Source: Acaryochloris sp. IP29b_bin.148 (lineage in GTDB: Bacteria > Cyanobacteriota > Cyanobacteriia > Thermosynechococcales > Thermosynechococcaceae). From it: a DNA stretch of 51,004 nt. A program made the position numbers and the translations under genes. Positions 17,225 through 26,705 of this stretch are shown piece by piece (position 1 is the stretch's first letter; each line of letters begins with the position of its first letter). The notes below the pieces were generated by a model. It saw nothing but the letters and a program-made list of their open reading frames with translations, was not told where the DNA came from and did not search any database. The stretch covers positions 1 to 51,004 of the forward strand of contig NZ_JANQOY010000173.1 of the NCBI RefSeq assembly GCF_028285565.1. The letters run 5' to 3'.

Positions 17225-19879
17225 ATGCGCTTTCGCTTAGCGTTTCGTCCTCTGCGCTACCTTACCCAATCTAGTCGCTTCGCGATTCTTGAAGCTTGTT
17301 TGATTGGTTTAGTGTCAGGATTGGCAGCGGTGTCTCTCCAAGAAGGGATTGGTTGGATGGGGGGGTGGCGAGTCTATTATGCTGGCCATTTTTCTGCTCC
17401 TCTCGTTTTGCCGGTGATTGGGTTTGGCGGTGGCTTTGTGTCGGGCCTGCTGATTGAAACCATTGCCCCTGATGCGAAAGGGAGTGGCATTCCCCAAGTT
17501 AAAGCTGCACTGGCTCAATTCCCCATTGCCCTGAATTGGCAAGTGGCCCTCGTGAAATTGATGAGTGGGATTACGGCCTTAGGGGCAGGGTTAACCTTAG
17601 GTCGGCAAGGACCTACGGTTCAGCTGGGTGCGGCGCTGGCGGCTCAACTCAGCTACTGGTTTCCCACGGCTCCAGATCACCGTCGTCAAATGATTGCTGC
17701 GGGGGCAGGCGCAGGCTTAGCCGCCGGGTTTGCTGCCCCTATTGCTGGCGTTCTGTTTATTGTCGAAGAGCTACTCCACGATTTATCGGGGCTAACGTTG
17801 GGGACAGCTATTCTGTCCTCTTTTATCGGAGCAGTGGTGGCTCATGTCCTCGGTGGACAAAATCTATCCATTAACTTTGAACAGGTGACTGCGACCACTA
17901 GCTTTTCTGTGCCCGAGATTCCCTTTTTTATCTTTTTAGGTCTTTTGGCGGGGGGATTGGGAGCCGTGTTCAACCGAGGATTACTCCTCAGTGTGAAGCT
18001 CAATCAACGACTGACAGCGATTGGACTCCCTTGGCGGATGGGTATGGCCGGAGCGATCTGTGGGGGAGTGGTGGGGCAGTTACCCAGCATTTTTCAAGAC
18101 AACACTGGATTGAGAGGACTATTAGGATTAGGCACGGTCGGCTGGCAGCTTGCCCTCATGGCCTTTGTCGTCCAGTTTAGTTTGACCCTGATTGCCTATG
18201 GCTCTGGAGCGCCAGGCGGATTATTTGCCCCTAGCCTGGTGATGGGGGCCGCATTGGGCAATTTAGTCGGACTTGGACAAGTCAATGTACTCCATGCGGG
18301 TTTACCGACAACCTATGCCTTAGTCGGTATGGGGGCATTTTTTGGGGCAGTGAGTAGGGTACCAGTGACCGGAATCGTAATTATTTTTGAAATTACTCGG
18401 GATTTTAACCTGGTCCTCCCCCTCATGATTAGCTCTGTGGTGGCCTACTTAACCGCTGATCAAATCAGTCAGCGTTCCATTTATGATTTGCTGCTCCAGC
18501 AACAGGGTATTCAACTCCAAAACGTGGCCCCCTCTGCCCAACGGATGCTAGATGCACTGACTGCTGACGATATTATGGAACGCCAAGTTGAAACCTTACC
18601 CAGCTATCTGCCGCTCGATCAAGCCCGACAGATCTTTGCACGCTCTCATCATCGCGGTTTCCCTATTCTCGACAATCGGCGTTTGGTTGGAATTTTAAGT
18701 CGAACTGATCTCAACCGGGTGACGCAGCAGCAACAGCCTGGAAATATGTTAATTCGGGATATTATGACACCTCAACCCTTGACGGTTAATCCCCACGCTT
18801 CACTGTCTGATGTGCTGTATATCTTGAATCGCTCTCGGATCAGTCGCCTCCCGGTGATGGATGGGCGAAAATTGGTGGGCATTATTACGCGGGCTGATAT
18901 TATTCGGGCTGAGTTTGATCACATCACCAGCCAGAAACAACAGGACACAACATCCTTTGCCCCGTCCTATGGCGTCTATCTGACTCGTGGTCCAGCCACG
19001 GGTGAGGGGCGAATTCTCCTGCCCTTAGCCAATCCTCAAACGGCAGAAACATTATTAAAAGTTGCAGTGGTGATGGCTCAAGCCCTCAACTATGAACTGG
19101 AATGCCTCCACATTATTCGTCTGCCTCGAAATCGCCTACCAGCCGAAACCCCTGTCAGCATGACCAAAAGTAAGAGACTGCTGCAAAAGGCAGTGCGATA
19201 TGGGCAACGCCATCAGGTGTCCGTCCATACCCAGATCAGGGTTGCTCAAGATATTCCCCAAGCCATTCTAGAGGTGGAGCAACACGAACATATCAATCTG
19301 CTACTGATGGGGTGGCAGGGGCAGTTTTTCACGGGAGGGCAAATTGGGAATCCCACGGTACGGACGATTCTTCGTCAGGCCCAGAGCCAAGTGTTGGTGA
19401 TTCGACCGGCTAAAAATTTTAAGACGGGTCAACCCCATCGCTGGTTGGTCCCCGTTTCGGGGGGTCCCAATGTCCAACAAGCGATTCAATTACTGCCTGC
19501 TTTAATGCCCATGAGTAAGACGCCAGTCATCAAACTCTTTCAGGTGTACGCGCCGACAAAGAATTTGCCGGATCAGAATTTCCTCGATCATTATGTCCAG
19601 TTCCTCCGGCAGCAGTGTCCGGACAGTATGGTCACTTGTACACAAATTTGCGCTCAAAATATAGCGGACGCAATTGTTGAACTGGCACGCCTTCAGCAAA
19701 CCGATATGATTATGATTGGTGCCAGTCCGACTGGGTTGGTTCATCAAGCGCTCAAAGGGAATATCCCGGTTGCGATCGCACAAGGCACGGAGGCCACTAT
19801 TATTCTGGTCAGGGGGGCGGACAAAAGCCCTGCAGAATGGGTGTCAGGGCCTGCGGCTGAGTTGAGTTCGGAACAATGA
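17225..19879 (+). CDS. CLC-family chloride channel/transporter fused to CBS pair and Usp domains
   Basis: 884 residues. The CLC membrane domain fills about 20-420 with GSGIPQ (86-91), GRQGPTV (126-132), EELLHDLSG (181-189) and GSGAPGGLFAPSLVMG. The filter position normally held by the gating glutamate (GREGP) is Gln128 here. The intracellular proton-path region keeps two glutamates at 181-182. Two CBS domains follow (about 445-500 and 510-570) and usually bind adenine nucleotides. The last 300 residues form two universal-stress-protein-like domains (RILLPLANPQ and RWLVPVSGGPN). The protein probably sits in the plasma or thylakoid membrane and moves chloride under nucleotide control. With Gln128, proton-coupled exchange is unlikely by analogy with E148Q in the E. 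coli protein. Confidence 0.9.
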   Translation: MRFRLAFRPLRYLTQSSRFAILEACLIGLVSGLAAVSLQEGIGWMGGWRVYYAGHFSAPLVLPVIGFGGGFVSGLLIETIAPDAKGSGIPQVKAALAQFPIALNWQVALVKLMSGITALGAGLTLGRQGPTVQLGAALAAQLSYWFPTAPDHRRQMIAAGAGAGLAAGFAAPIAGVLFIVEELLHDLSGLTLGTAILSSFIGAVVAHVLGGQNLSINFEQVTATTSFSVPEIPFFIFLGLLAGGLGAVFNRGLLLSVKLNQRLTAIGLPWRMGMAGAICGGVVGQLPSIFQDNTGLRGLLGLGTVGWQLALMAFVVQFSLTLIAYGSGAPGGLFAPSLVMGAALGNLVGLGQVNVLHAGLPTTYALVGMGAFFGAVSRVPVTGIVIIFEITRDFNLVLPLMISSVVAYLTADQISQRSIYDLLLQQQGIQLQNVAPSAQRMLDALTADDIMERQVETLPSYLPLDQARQIFARSHHRGFPILDNRRLVGILSRTDLNRVTQQQQPGNMLIRDIMTPQPLTVNPHASLSDVLYILNRSRISRLPVMDGRKLVGIITRADIIRAEFDHITSQKQQDTTSFAPSYGVYLTRGPATGEGRILLPLANPQTAETLLKVAVVMAQALNYELECLHIIRLPRNRLPAETPVSMTKSKRLLQKAVRYGQRHQVSVHTQIRVAQDIPQAILEVEQHEHINLLLMGWQGQFFTGGQIGNPTVRTILRQAQSQVLVIRPAKNFKTGQPHRWLVPVSGGPNVQQAIQLLPALMPMSKTPVIKLFQVYAPTKNLPDQNFLDHYVQFLRQQCPDSMVTCTQICAQNIADAIVELARLQQTDMIMIGASPTGLVHQALKGNIPVAIAQGTEATIILVRGADKSPAEWVSGPAAELSSEQ

Positions 19880-19928
19880 CGAACAGGTCTGAATCATAAT
19901 CAGACAGTGGTAATCGACAGGGTTGAAG

Positions 19929-20525
19929 ATGTCAAAACTGAGGAAAAGGCGACGACGACGCTCGATTTGGAGCCTGATCGTGCTGTTAAGTCTCTGGAGT
20001 TGTTTTCTGGGCTGGGGACTGTCTCGCATCCAATCTTCGATGGCCACAGAACCAGTCCATGTAGCCCAAGCTTCGTCACCCTCCCAACCTCAGGACGCAG
20101 TCGGGAGTGTTGATCCGGTCCCTCCCCAACTTAAGCAAGGCGAACAGCTCTACCGTCAACGCTGTGGCACCTGTCATGTGGCGTTGCCGCCTCAAGTATT
20201 GCCCAGCCAAACGTGGCAGACGCTGTTGCCGGAGACGAACCACTACGGCGTGAGGCTGCCCGAGTTCCGCAATCCTGAGCTGACCCAAACGTGGGAGTAT
20301 CTCAGTTTTTTCTCGCGTCCCATGAAAGAAGATGGACTCCGCCCGGTTCCCTATCGAGTCCAGCGATCGCTTTTCTTTAAAGTCTTGCATCCCGGGGTTG
20401 AGTTTACTGAGTCAGTCACCCCGGAGACCTGTGTGCAGTGCCACCCTGGTGTGTCCAATCTAGATTTCCGACAGTTAAGCCCGGAATGGCAAAACGACGC
20501 GGGCACGTCTGACCCTGGTAGATAA
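19929..20525 (+). CDS. Dihaem cytochrome c (DHC-like), membrane-anchored or exported
   Basis: Taking ATG 19929 (a TTG at 19923 is also in frame) gives 198 residues. A very basic N-terminus (KLRKRRRRR) precedes one hydrophobic segment (about 12-33), either a signal or an uncleaved anchor. Two haem-binding motifs follow: CGTCH (79-83) and CVQCH (168-172). The segment after the first, VALPPQVLPSQTW with NHYG, resembles the DHC dihaem cytochrome family, where the second histidine ligands come from the region between the motifs. The protein would work in the periplasm or thylakoid lumen as an electron carrier; the donor and acceptor are unknown. It follows the CLC gene by 49 bases and ends at a clear hairpin. 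Confidence 0.82.
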   Translation: MSKLRKRRRRRSIWSLIVLLSLWSCFLGWGLSRIQSSMATEPVHVAQASSPSQPQDAVGSVDPVPPQLKQGEQLYRQRCGTCHVALPPQVLPSQTWQTLLPETNHYGVRLPEFRNPELTQTWEYLSFFSRPMKEDGLRPVPYRVQRSLFFKVLHPGVEFTESVTPETCVQCHPGVSNLDFRQLSPEWQNDAGTSDPGR

Positions 20526-20536
20526 TAGCGAGCGCT

Positions 20537-20557
20537 TCCGCCCTTGTGAAGGGCGGA
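20537..20557 (+). terminator. Hairpin after the dihaem cytochrome gene
   Basis: TCCGCCCTT (20537-20545) pairs exactly with AAGGGCGGA (20549-20557) around GTG. The stem is 9 bases, GC-rich, and begins 12 bases after the stop. The downstream sequence has no T-tract (GCAGCCTTGCC). It lies only 53 bases before the next gene's start. Confidence 0.6.
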
Positions 20558-20609
20558 GCAGCCTTGCCTTTGTCCTATCCTCTGAAGCGATGGGGAATAC
20601 TAAGTTTGG

Positions 20610-23111
20610 TTGTCTCAGAACTTAGCGTTCACCGATGTGAAGCGTTTAGAACCCCTACTTATTCCTCGATCACCCGAGGGGCTTTCCGAAGAAGCTGGCC
20701 CTGCTGTCGAGGAGGGTTCAGCCCAGAAAGAGCGAGATAGCGCTGATGCTTCTGCTGCCGACCCCATAGAAGTTCACGATCCGCAATCCAGGATTGCAGA
20801 CCCCGAAGAATTTTTTGCTTGGCTAGGGATTTTAGCCGAAAATGCCAGCTTTACGGCTAAAACCGCAGCAACCCTTTGGCAGCAGCCCGTGGAGGATACC
20901 GATGCCATACTCCAACACTGGGTAAAACAGCGAGGGGTGATCGCGCGGGCAGATCAACCTCGAACCTATCAACTCCCCGTTGCGCTACATCAAGAGGCCT
21001 ATCAGTGTTTGCTCTACAGGGAGCAGCTGTCCCCGCAGCAAGCCCATACCCTTCTGATTGACCGCTATCGAGCCCGGACCTACCAGCAGCTGTGGCATAC
21101 CCTTGAGGATGATGGCTATATTTATGCCCATCTCACCTGGCATCTGCAAGGGGCAAACCAATGCGACGAAATTCATTTGCTTCTGCAAGAGGACGCTGAG
21201 TCGGGAGCCAATGGCTGGTATGAAACGTGCGATCGCACAGGATCTCTGCACTGTTTTGACCGAGATCTAGCCTTAGCATGGCAGTTGGCAGAGGACATGT
21301 ATGCGCAAGCCCCTGTTCAGGCCATTCAACTGCAATGTCGATACGCTCTGATGACCGTGGTCTCTTATGCCGGGAGTCGTCTGCCAGCAAACCTGGTGGC
21401 TGCCTTTGTCCATCAACAGGTTTGGACGGCCGCTCAAAGCCTGGCCTACTTAGAACGGGTTCTAGATCCCCAACATCGATTTGCAGTTCTCCAAAACTTG
21501 ATCCCAGCATTGCCGTCGACCGAGCACCCCGAGTTGCTGAACGTGATTCAGCAACAACCTCACTGCAACCATCAGGCCCAGTTACTCCGTATTCTGGTGC
21601 CGTTGCTGGATCCAGTGCTTTATCCTGAGCTACTCAGGAGGGTAGAGATCCTAGACACAGACGGTGACAAGGCGATGGTGCTGCGAGAATTAGCCGCTGT
21701 TCTGCCCACATCGGACTTGGATCAGATCCTTGCCATTACTCAAACCTTGAACCTGACTGAATCCATGGTGGCGGCCTGTGGCATTGTTAGGCGTTGGCCG
21801 CAGACCCAGGCAATGTATTTGCAGATGTTAGCGCAGGCGGCCCAGAGCAATGTTGAGGAGGAAGCCGTCTATGCTGATCTGCTGAGGGCAATTATTCCGA
21901 ATATCTCTGGTGCTCACCTACCCAAGCTGTTGGCGTTGATCCATGTCTTGCCAGATGCCGCTGCCCGTGTCGATCTGCTAATCCAGCTCCTGCCGCAACA
22001 TCCACAACTGCTTACAGTGGCCTTTCAAACGGCTTGTACGATTCCAAGTGAAATGGCTTGTGCGATCGCACTGGGAAAACTGGCCCCGAGATTGACTGAG
22101 ATTGATATCCATTTAGCCCTCACGATCCTAGATACATTTAAGAATCCCGTGGCGGTCCGCTGTGCACTCCTACCCATTAGTGCCTATCATCCCTCAGCTA
22201 GTATCAGTGGCAAACTGATCGAGATCATTGAGGCATTCCCCTCGGAATCAGCGCAATGTCAGGCTTTGTGCGGACTTTTTTCCCATCTTCCCTTAACCAT
22301 GCAAGGGGATATCAAGGCGCGGATAGAGGCCGTTTCTGATCCAACCACACGAGCAACTGCCCTCAGTCGTTTGGCCGTTCAAGATAAATCCCTGATGCCC
22401 TCAGCGCTGCTTGCCATTACCCAATGCCAAGATGTTGAGGTAGAGTTCGAAGCGTACTGGATTCTGGCCCAGCGCTGGCCCAAATTGATCCCAGCCGCTC
22501 TGAAGTCTGCTTGCCAAATCAAGAGGATGGATCCTCAAGTATGGGCCATTCACCAACTGGCTCCCCACTTAAAGGAGCAGCAACTGAAGGAGGTCTGTGC
22601 GATCGCAAAACAGATCCGAGATCAGGAGCATCGACAGCGGATTCTGGATGAAATCATTCCCTACAGCTCTAAAAACATCCTCATACATATCCGAGAACTC
22701 TGGCATCAGTTCCAGGATAATAAAGTCTATGCAACCGTTTTAGGGACCCTCAAAGCTCAACGAACCGCCTTGAATATTAAACTGAGTCCTGGCGATGCCA
22801 GACAACAGGCGATTCATGCTTTGACTGCATTTCTTCCCGATCCAGTCCTCCAGCAGACACTAGCCACCACCTTTGATTTTGAGGATCCAATCAACTGCGC
22901 TAAATCGCTCAACCGTCTGCTGTCACAACTGCATCCCTCTCAGGTGGATTACCCGCTGTGGTGCAAGATTCTCCACGCCCTGACCCATCTGGAGCATGAC
23001 CGGTTCTTCCTCAGCCTGCCCAGACTGATACCGTTTTTGGTACAAATGGCGGGTCCCGAAATTCATGCAGCCATGATTCAAAATATACAGATTATCCAGC
23101 GCCAGTGGTAA
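20610..23111 (+). CDS. Helical-repeat protein resembling the C-terminal half of a STAND (NB-ARC) ATPase
   Basis: The 833-residue frame has no ATG in its first 200 codons. TTG 20610 is the first usable start, as an in-frame TAA sits just upstream at 20601. Residues 60-230 resemble the winged-helix/helical part behind the NTPase in cyanobacterial STAND proteins: ATLWQQPVEDTDAILQ, then WHTLEDDGYIYAHLTWHLQGA, EIHLLLQE, NGWYETCDR and ALAWQLAE. The remaining 600 residues are HEAT-like helical repeats with units such as VLRELAAVLPTSDLDQILA. No P-loop or Walker B is present. Either the gene is a natural NTPase-less protein or its 5' half was lost. No frame upstream could supply it, since the cytochrome gene and a terminator lie there. 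Confidence 0.7.
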   Translation: MSQNLAFTDVKRLEPLLIPRSPEGLSEEAGPAVEEGSAQKERDSADASAADPIEVHDPQSRIADPEEFFAWLGILAENASFTAKTAATLWQQPVEDTDAILQHWVKQRGVIARADQPRTYQLPVALHQEAYQCLLYREQLSPQQAHTLLIDRYRARTYQQLWHTLEDDGYIYAHLTWHLQGANQCDEIHLLLQEDAESGANGWYETCDRTGSLHCFDRDLALAWQLAEDMYAQAPVQAIQLQCRYALMTVVSYAGSRLPANLVAAFVHQQVWTAAQSLAYLERVLDPQHRFAVLQNLIPALPSTEHPELLNVIQQQPHCNHQAQLLRILVPLLDPVLYPELLRRVEILDTDGDKAMVLRELAAVLPTSDLDQILAITQTLNLTESMVAACGIVRRWPQTQAMYLQMLAQAAQSNVEEEAVYADLLRAIIPNISGAHLPKLLALIHVLPDAAARVDLLIQLLPQHPQLLTVAFQTACTIPSEMACAIALGKLAPRLTEIDIHLALTILDTFKNPVAVRCALLPISAYHPSASISGKLIEIIEAFPSESAQCQALCGLFSHLPLTMQGDIKARIEAVSDPTTRATALSRLAVQDKSLMPSALLAITQCQDVEVEFEAYWILAQRWPKLIPAALKSACQIKRMDPQVWAIHQLAPHLKEQQLKEVCAIAKQIRDQEHRQRILDEIIPYSSKNILIHIRELWHQFQDNKVYATVLGTLKAQRTALNIKLSPGDARQQAIHALTAFLPDPVLQQTLATTFDFEDPINCAKSLNRLLSQLHPSQVDYPLWCKILHALTHLEHDRFFLSLPRLIPFLVQMAGPEIHAAMIQNIQIIQRQW

Positions 23112-23131
23112 CCAGCCTGCCAAGGGTAGAC

Positions 23132-23150
23132 GGGCTTGGAGCGCAAGCCC
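23132..23150. terminator. Bidirectional hairpin between convergent genes
   Basis: GGGCTTG (23132-23138) and CAAGCCC (23144-23150) are exact complements around GAGCG. On the plus side TAATTAAAAT follows. The second arm touches the stop codon of the reverse gene (23150-23152). It would serve as a shared end for the two convergent transcripts. Confidence 0.55.
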
Positions 23151-24157
23151 TAATTAAAATAAGCTTTATATTTGTCATACAGATCAACACCTGGAATGGG
23201 CGTTGAAAATGCCTTCACACGTCGATACTGTTTGGGACCATATTCATGGCGGAGATTCTGAGCAATAGTGAATTGCTGATGCCATTGCTCTAGCAGAACC
23301 ACTAAGGCCTGAAACTTGGGATAGGCCGTTCTATATTTCTCTTCTAAGGCAATATATTGCAACATGCGCCCAAAGGTTTTGGGATTGATCAGGGCCTCTG
23401 GCATGCCTAAAATCTCTCCCAACTGCTGAAAGGTTTCGTAGTGAGCAATCACCTCCGAGTTAAGGACGCCCAAATCATGGAGATCCAAGCGATTGAGACC
23501 ATTGATAACATTGGCAATGGTATTGAGAATGGAATAGTTTGTGAGCTTATGGCGCTTAAAGGAGCGCAAGAGCCTAAAGCCAAATTGATGTTGGGTAATC
23601 GTTTCTAAATGCTGGTAGTACTTTTCCAAGGCAGCCTTACCATCTTCTGTCCGTAGTTGAGGGTAGACTTCAGAAAACTTGGCCTGGACTTTCTCTAAAA
23701 ATTCAGCTTGTTGTATTTTGCTTTGAAACAGGGTTTCCACATATTTATAGAGCAACGCTTGCCTAGAGCCAAAGAATTTGAACTCCATCCGCTCTAGGGC
23801 AATAAAGGTATTTTTCGCTGTAATCCCCGCATGGAGCAATTGCAAGTAGCGATCTAGATGTTTATAGCCGTCCTGCCCTGCGGCAAAGGCACGTTTCAGT
23901 TTAACAAAGGTCAAAAACTCTGGGTTGCCGAATTTGCTACTATCAATGGGCTGAGCCCGCTTCACCAGTTGGCCAATCGTTTGGAGGGCCTCTGCATGGG
24001 CCGCAACGGCGCGATCAGGTACGTCTTCTTTCTTAAAGCGGCGAAGAACTGCACTCATCCGCTCGACCATACTTTGTTGTCCAATCAAAGGGCGGTTCCA
24101 CCAGGGCCTTTGCCGACTTCGGTGGGAGCGGGTGGGTTGCTGCTCTAACAAAGACAT
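23150..24157 (-). CDS. Hypothetical protein of 335 aa, probably helical and soluble
   Basis: No family recognised. The first 30 residues are basic and contain tryptophan and arginine pairs (RSRQRPWWNRPL) with no signal peptide. The rest is rich in Leu, Gln, Lys and aromatic residues with helix-forming patterns: FLTFVKLKRAFAAGQDGY, KYVETLFQSKIQQAEFLEKV, LRSFKRHKLTNYSIL, ending GVDLYDKYKAYFN. No membrane segment, nucleotide motif or cysteine pair is visible. It follows lysS on the same strand after 213 bases, a distance that suggests its own promoter. The function is unknown; its full length and normal codon use argue for a real gene. Confidence 0.75.
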   Translation of the reverse strand: MSLLEQQPTRSHRSRQRPWWNRPLIGQQSMVERMSAVLRRFKKEDVPDRAVAAHAEALQTIGQLVKRAQPIDSSKFGNPEFLTFVKLKRAFAAGQDGYKHLDRYLQLLHAGITAKNTFIALERMEFKFFGSRQALLYKYVETLFQSKIQQAEFLEKVQAKFSEVYPQLRTEDGKAALEKYYQHLETITQHQFGFRLLRSFKRHKLTNYSILNTIANVINGLNRLDLHDLGVLNSEVIAHYETFQQLGEILGMPEALINPKTFGRMLQYIALEEKYRTAYPKFQALVVLLEQWHQQFTIAQNLRHEYGPKQYRRVKAFSTPIPGVDLYDKYKAYFN

Positions 24158-24370
24158 CGTAGATACCTGATCGATTCCAAGCCATACTTAAAAATACCAA
24201 GCCCGGCGACTGACCGTAACACCCTCAGAATGGATATCGATCCACCAAGGGTTGCAGCTATAGCAGGGGATAGGGCTGTGTTCCTAGCAAGAGGCAGCAG
24301 GAGACGCCCCCTATCATTCTAGGCAAGATTTTCTATCGTCATATGTAAGATTCAGAAAACGTTGGGTGAG

Positions 24371-25921
24371 TTACTCTTCTTCAGGCTTGTCTGGCTTTAG
24401 CAAGGGGAAAGCAATTACATCGCGGATGCTGGCAGCATCACTGAGAAGCATTGCTAAGCGATCAATACCAATCCCTAACCCACCTGTGGGAGGCATTCCA
24501 TACTCCAAGGCGGTAATGAAATCCTCATCGACGCCATGGGCTTCTAGATCGCCCGCCTCTTTTCGAGCCGCTTGGGCTTCTAAGCGCTGACGCTGAATCA
24601 CTGGATCGGTCAACTCTGAGAAACTATTGGCGGTCTCTCGACCAACGATAAATAGTTCAAACCGCTCGACTAACTCGGGTTGAGAACGGTGGGGCTTGGC
24701 GAGGGGGGAAATCTCGACAGGGTAGTCGAGGACAAAGGTGGGTTGAATCAGCGTGGCTTCTACCGTTTGCTCAAAGGCTTCGTTGAGAATATGGCCAATA
24801 CTCTCACAGTCTTCTACACCTGTGATGCCAGCTTTAGCGGCTGCTGTTTGGGCCTCAGCTACTGTTGTAAATGAGGCAAAGTCTAGGCCTGTTTTTTCCT
24901 GCACCACCTCATGCATAGTGACTCGCTGCCAAGGAGGCGTGAGATCAATGGTTTCGCCTTGGTAGGGAATCTGCAAACTGCCCACCGCACTCTCAGCTGC
25001 GGCACAGATCAACGCCTCGGTTAACGCCATCATGTCGTTGTAATCGGCATAGGCTTGATAGAGTTCGATGGTGGTAAATTCGGGATTGTGGCGAGTGGAA
25101 ATCCCTTCGTTGCGGAAGACTCGTCCCAGTTCAAAGACTTTTTCAAAGCCACCCACAATCAGTCGTTTTAAATGCAGTTCTGTGGCGATCCGTAGATACA
25201 GATCCATCTCCATGGTGTTGTGGTAGGTGACAAAGGGGCGCGCTTCTGCTCCGCCTGCCTCGGAATTTAAGACGGGGGTTTCAATTTCAATAAACCCTTG
25301 ATCATCTAAATAGCGGCGCATACTGGCCGTAATTTGGGCTCGCCGCCGAAAGGTTTCCCGCACGGTGGGGTTGACGATGAGATCCACATAGCGCTGGCGA
25401 TATCGCTTGGCAATATCTGTAAGACCATGCCATTTGTCTGGTAAGGGCAACAAAGACTTGGTGAGAACGGTGTATTCCCTTACATAGACGGAGAGTTCAC
25501 CTTTTTCCGTGCGCTTGATCGTGCCTTGAACCCCAATAAAGTCTCCCACATCGGTCCATTGCTTCAAGTGGTTAAAGGCTTGCTCATCTTGCTCACCCAT
25601 CTGGGCCTGGATGCGCTTTTTTTCTAAGTAAAGCTGGATGGTTCCCGTTTCGTCCTGGAGGTTGAAGAAGGCTAATTTGCCAAAGACACGGCGGGCGAGG
25701 ATGCGACCTGCGATCGCAACTTCAAAATCTTCTTCTTCCCCATTGGCCAAATCCACAAATTTTTCTTGTAAGACCTGGGCAGTATGGGTAGACTGCCACC
25801 GATAGGCATAGGGTGTTAAGCCTGCTTGTTTAAGCTGCTCAACCTTTTGCAAACGGGTAGCTCTCACTTCTTCTAATGTAGAGCCTGGATTGGGTGACTC
25901 AGACGCCCGATCAGCAGCCAT
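24371..25921 (-). CDS. lysS: Lysyl-tRNA synthetase, class II
   Basis: 516 residues, the normal LysRS length. An N-terminal OB fold for anticodon binding (about 60-170: [19 protein letters not shown]) precedes the class II catalytic domain. Motif 2 is seen as [16 protein letters not shown] and motif 3 as [13 protein letters not shown] near the C-terminus. The active-site segment [19 protein letters not shown] is complete. It charges tRNA(Lys) with lysine in the cytoplasm. ATG at 25921 is the clear start. It is a single gene, facing away from the small peptide gene at 26275. Confidence 0.97.
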   Translation of the reverse strand: MAADRASESPNPGSTLEEVRATRLQKVEQLKQAGLTPYAYRWQSTHTAQVLQEKFVDLANGEEEDFEVAIAGRILARRVFGKLAFFNLQDETGTIQLYLEKKRIQAQMGEQDEQAFNHLKQWTDVGDFIGVQGTIKRTEKGELSVYVREYTVLTKSLLPLPDKWHGLTDIAKRYRQRYVDLIVNPTVRETFRRRAQITASMRRYLDDQGFIEIETPVLNSEAGGAEARPFVTYHNTMEMDLYLRIATELHLKRLIVGGFEKVFELGRVFRNEGISTRHNPEFTTIELYQAYADYNDMMALTEALICAAAESAVGSLQIPYQGETIDLTPPWQRVTMHEVVQEKTGLDFASFTTVAEAQTAAAKAGITGVEDCESIGHILNEAFEQTVEATLIQPTFVLDYPVEISPLAKPHRSQPELVERFELFIVGRETANSFSELTDPVIQRQRLEAQAARKEAGDLEAHGVDEDFITALEYGMPPTGGLGIGIDRLAMLLSDAASIRDVIAFPLLKPDKPEEE

Positions 25922-26274
25922 AAATAATCCTTAAAACAAAAATTTTCAGACTAAGTTCTAGCTCAAATTACAACTAACCCAATTGGGTGATTGCAATGCC
26001 AGAGTTCGATTATAGAGGAAGGATGGACTACAGCTTTCCTCCATCAATGGCAGATACTTCCTCTAGCCCTATTGAAGCCCTATACTCCAATCATGGAGTC
26101 AGTTCCAAGCCTCGTTACCAAAAGACACGACACCACCTAAGGCGTGTTTTGAATCACTTCGACAACACTCAGACATCACTGAAGGGCTCAAGATTGGATG
26201 TTCTAATGCCTACAGTAGCAAGTTTACTTACACTTTTTAAGTGCCATTCATCATCTATCCTTTGAGGGTAAATC
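25922..26274. other. 353-base gap between lysS and the double-glycine peptide gene
   Basis: This divergent intergenic stretch should carry both promoters. It has a perfect 12-base palindrome ACCCAATTGGGT at 25977-25988 and a hairpin ACTCCA (26084-26089) / TGGAGT (26094-26099). A 92-codon frame at 25987-26265 is open, but its product has no domain-like features and it begins inside the palindrome, so I do not call it. GAGGG just before 26275 is the ribosome-binding site of the peptide gene. Confidence 0.5.
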
Positions 26275-26472
26275 ATGTCTGAACTATTGACTGAACTGTC
26301 TGATCAACAGCAAGAAATCATCGCCGGTGGACTGTTTGTGCTCCCGGAAAATGCCGAAGATACGAACGATGTCTATGAAACACCAAATGATGACGGCTTT
26401 GCGGGGTCTGGTTCTTTCCAAAGCTACTTTGAGCAAATGAGTAAAGAGTTACCTTACGGGCATTTGCTCTAA
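26275..26472 (+). CDS. Small peptide with a double-glycine leader (possible RiPP or secreted peptide precursor)
   Basis: The 65-residue product starts with a short acidic helix ending in LSDQQQEIIAGG (residues 8-19). This is the leader pattern of peptides cut after Gly-Gly by C39-type peptidase/ABC exporters, and is common in cyanobacterial bacteriocin-like precursors. The 46-residue remainder is acidic, aromatic at its end, and contains no cysteine, so lanthionine or sactionine bridges are excluded. Ser and Thr are present. It has GAGGG at a proper distance and an unusually good terminator after it, which argues that it is a real, separately transcribed gene. No modifying enzyme or exporter lies nearby. 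It could also be a non-modified secreted peptide. Confidence 0.7.
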   Translation: MSELLTELSDQQQEIIAGGLFVLPENAEDTNDVYETPNDDGFAGSGSFQSYFEQMSKELPYGHLL

Positions 26473-26528
26473 TTCCGACCGCTACCTGTATTAGGGGAGT
26501 TCGTCTATTCAACTCTACCGACAAATCG

Positions 26529-26560
26529 ACCTCCAAGTTCTAGAAACTTGGAGGTGTTTT
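26529..26560 (+). terminator. Strong terminator after the double-glycine peptide gene
   Basis: ACCTCCAAGTT (26529-26539) pairs perfectly with AACTTGGAGGT (26545-26555) around CTAGA, followed by GTTTTG. An 11-base perfect stem with a short T-run is a good intrinsic terminator. It lies 57 bases after the peptide stop and isolates that gene from the convergent fabZ. Confidence 0.8.
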
Positions 26561-26705
26561 GATGCTGCCTATCTCAGGTAAGATGCTGTTTGGAATGGAA
26601 ATATTGCAATCTTCATTTTGATTGCCTTCCTTACACCTGAATTCGGGATAAATACAATCTACAAACCGCTTTACGGCAAGCCCGTAAGAATGGCCATAGG
26701 ATGGC

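Noticed and set aside
25987..26265. Open frame of 92 codons before the double-glycine peptide gene
   Set aside because: Begins inside a palindrome, no ribosome-binding site, composition without domain-like pattern, and it would fill the divergent promoter region of lysS.
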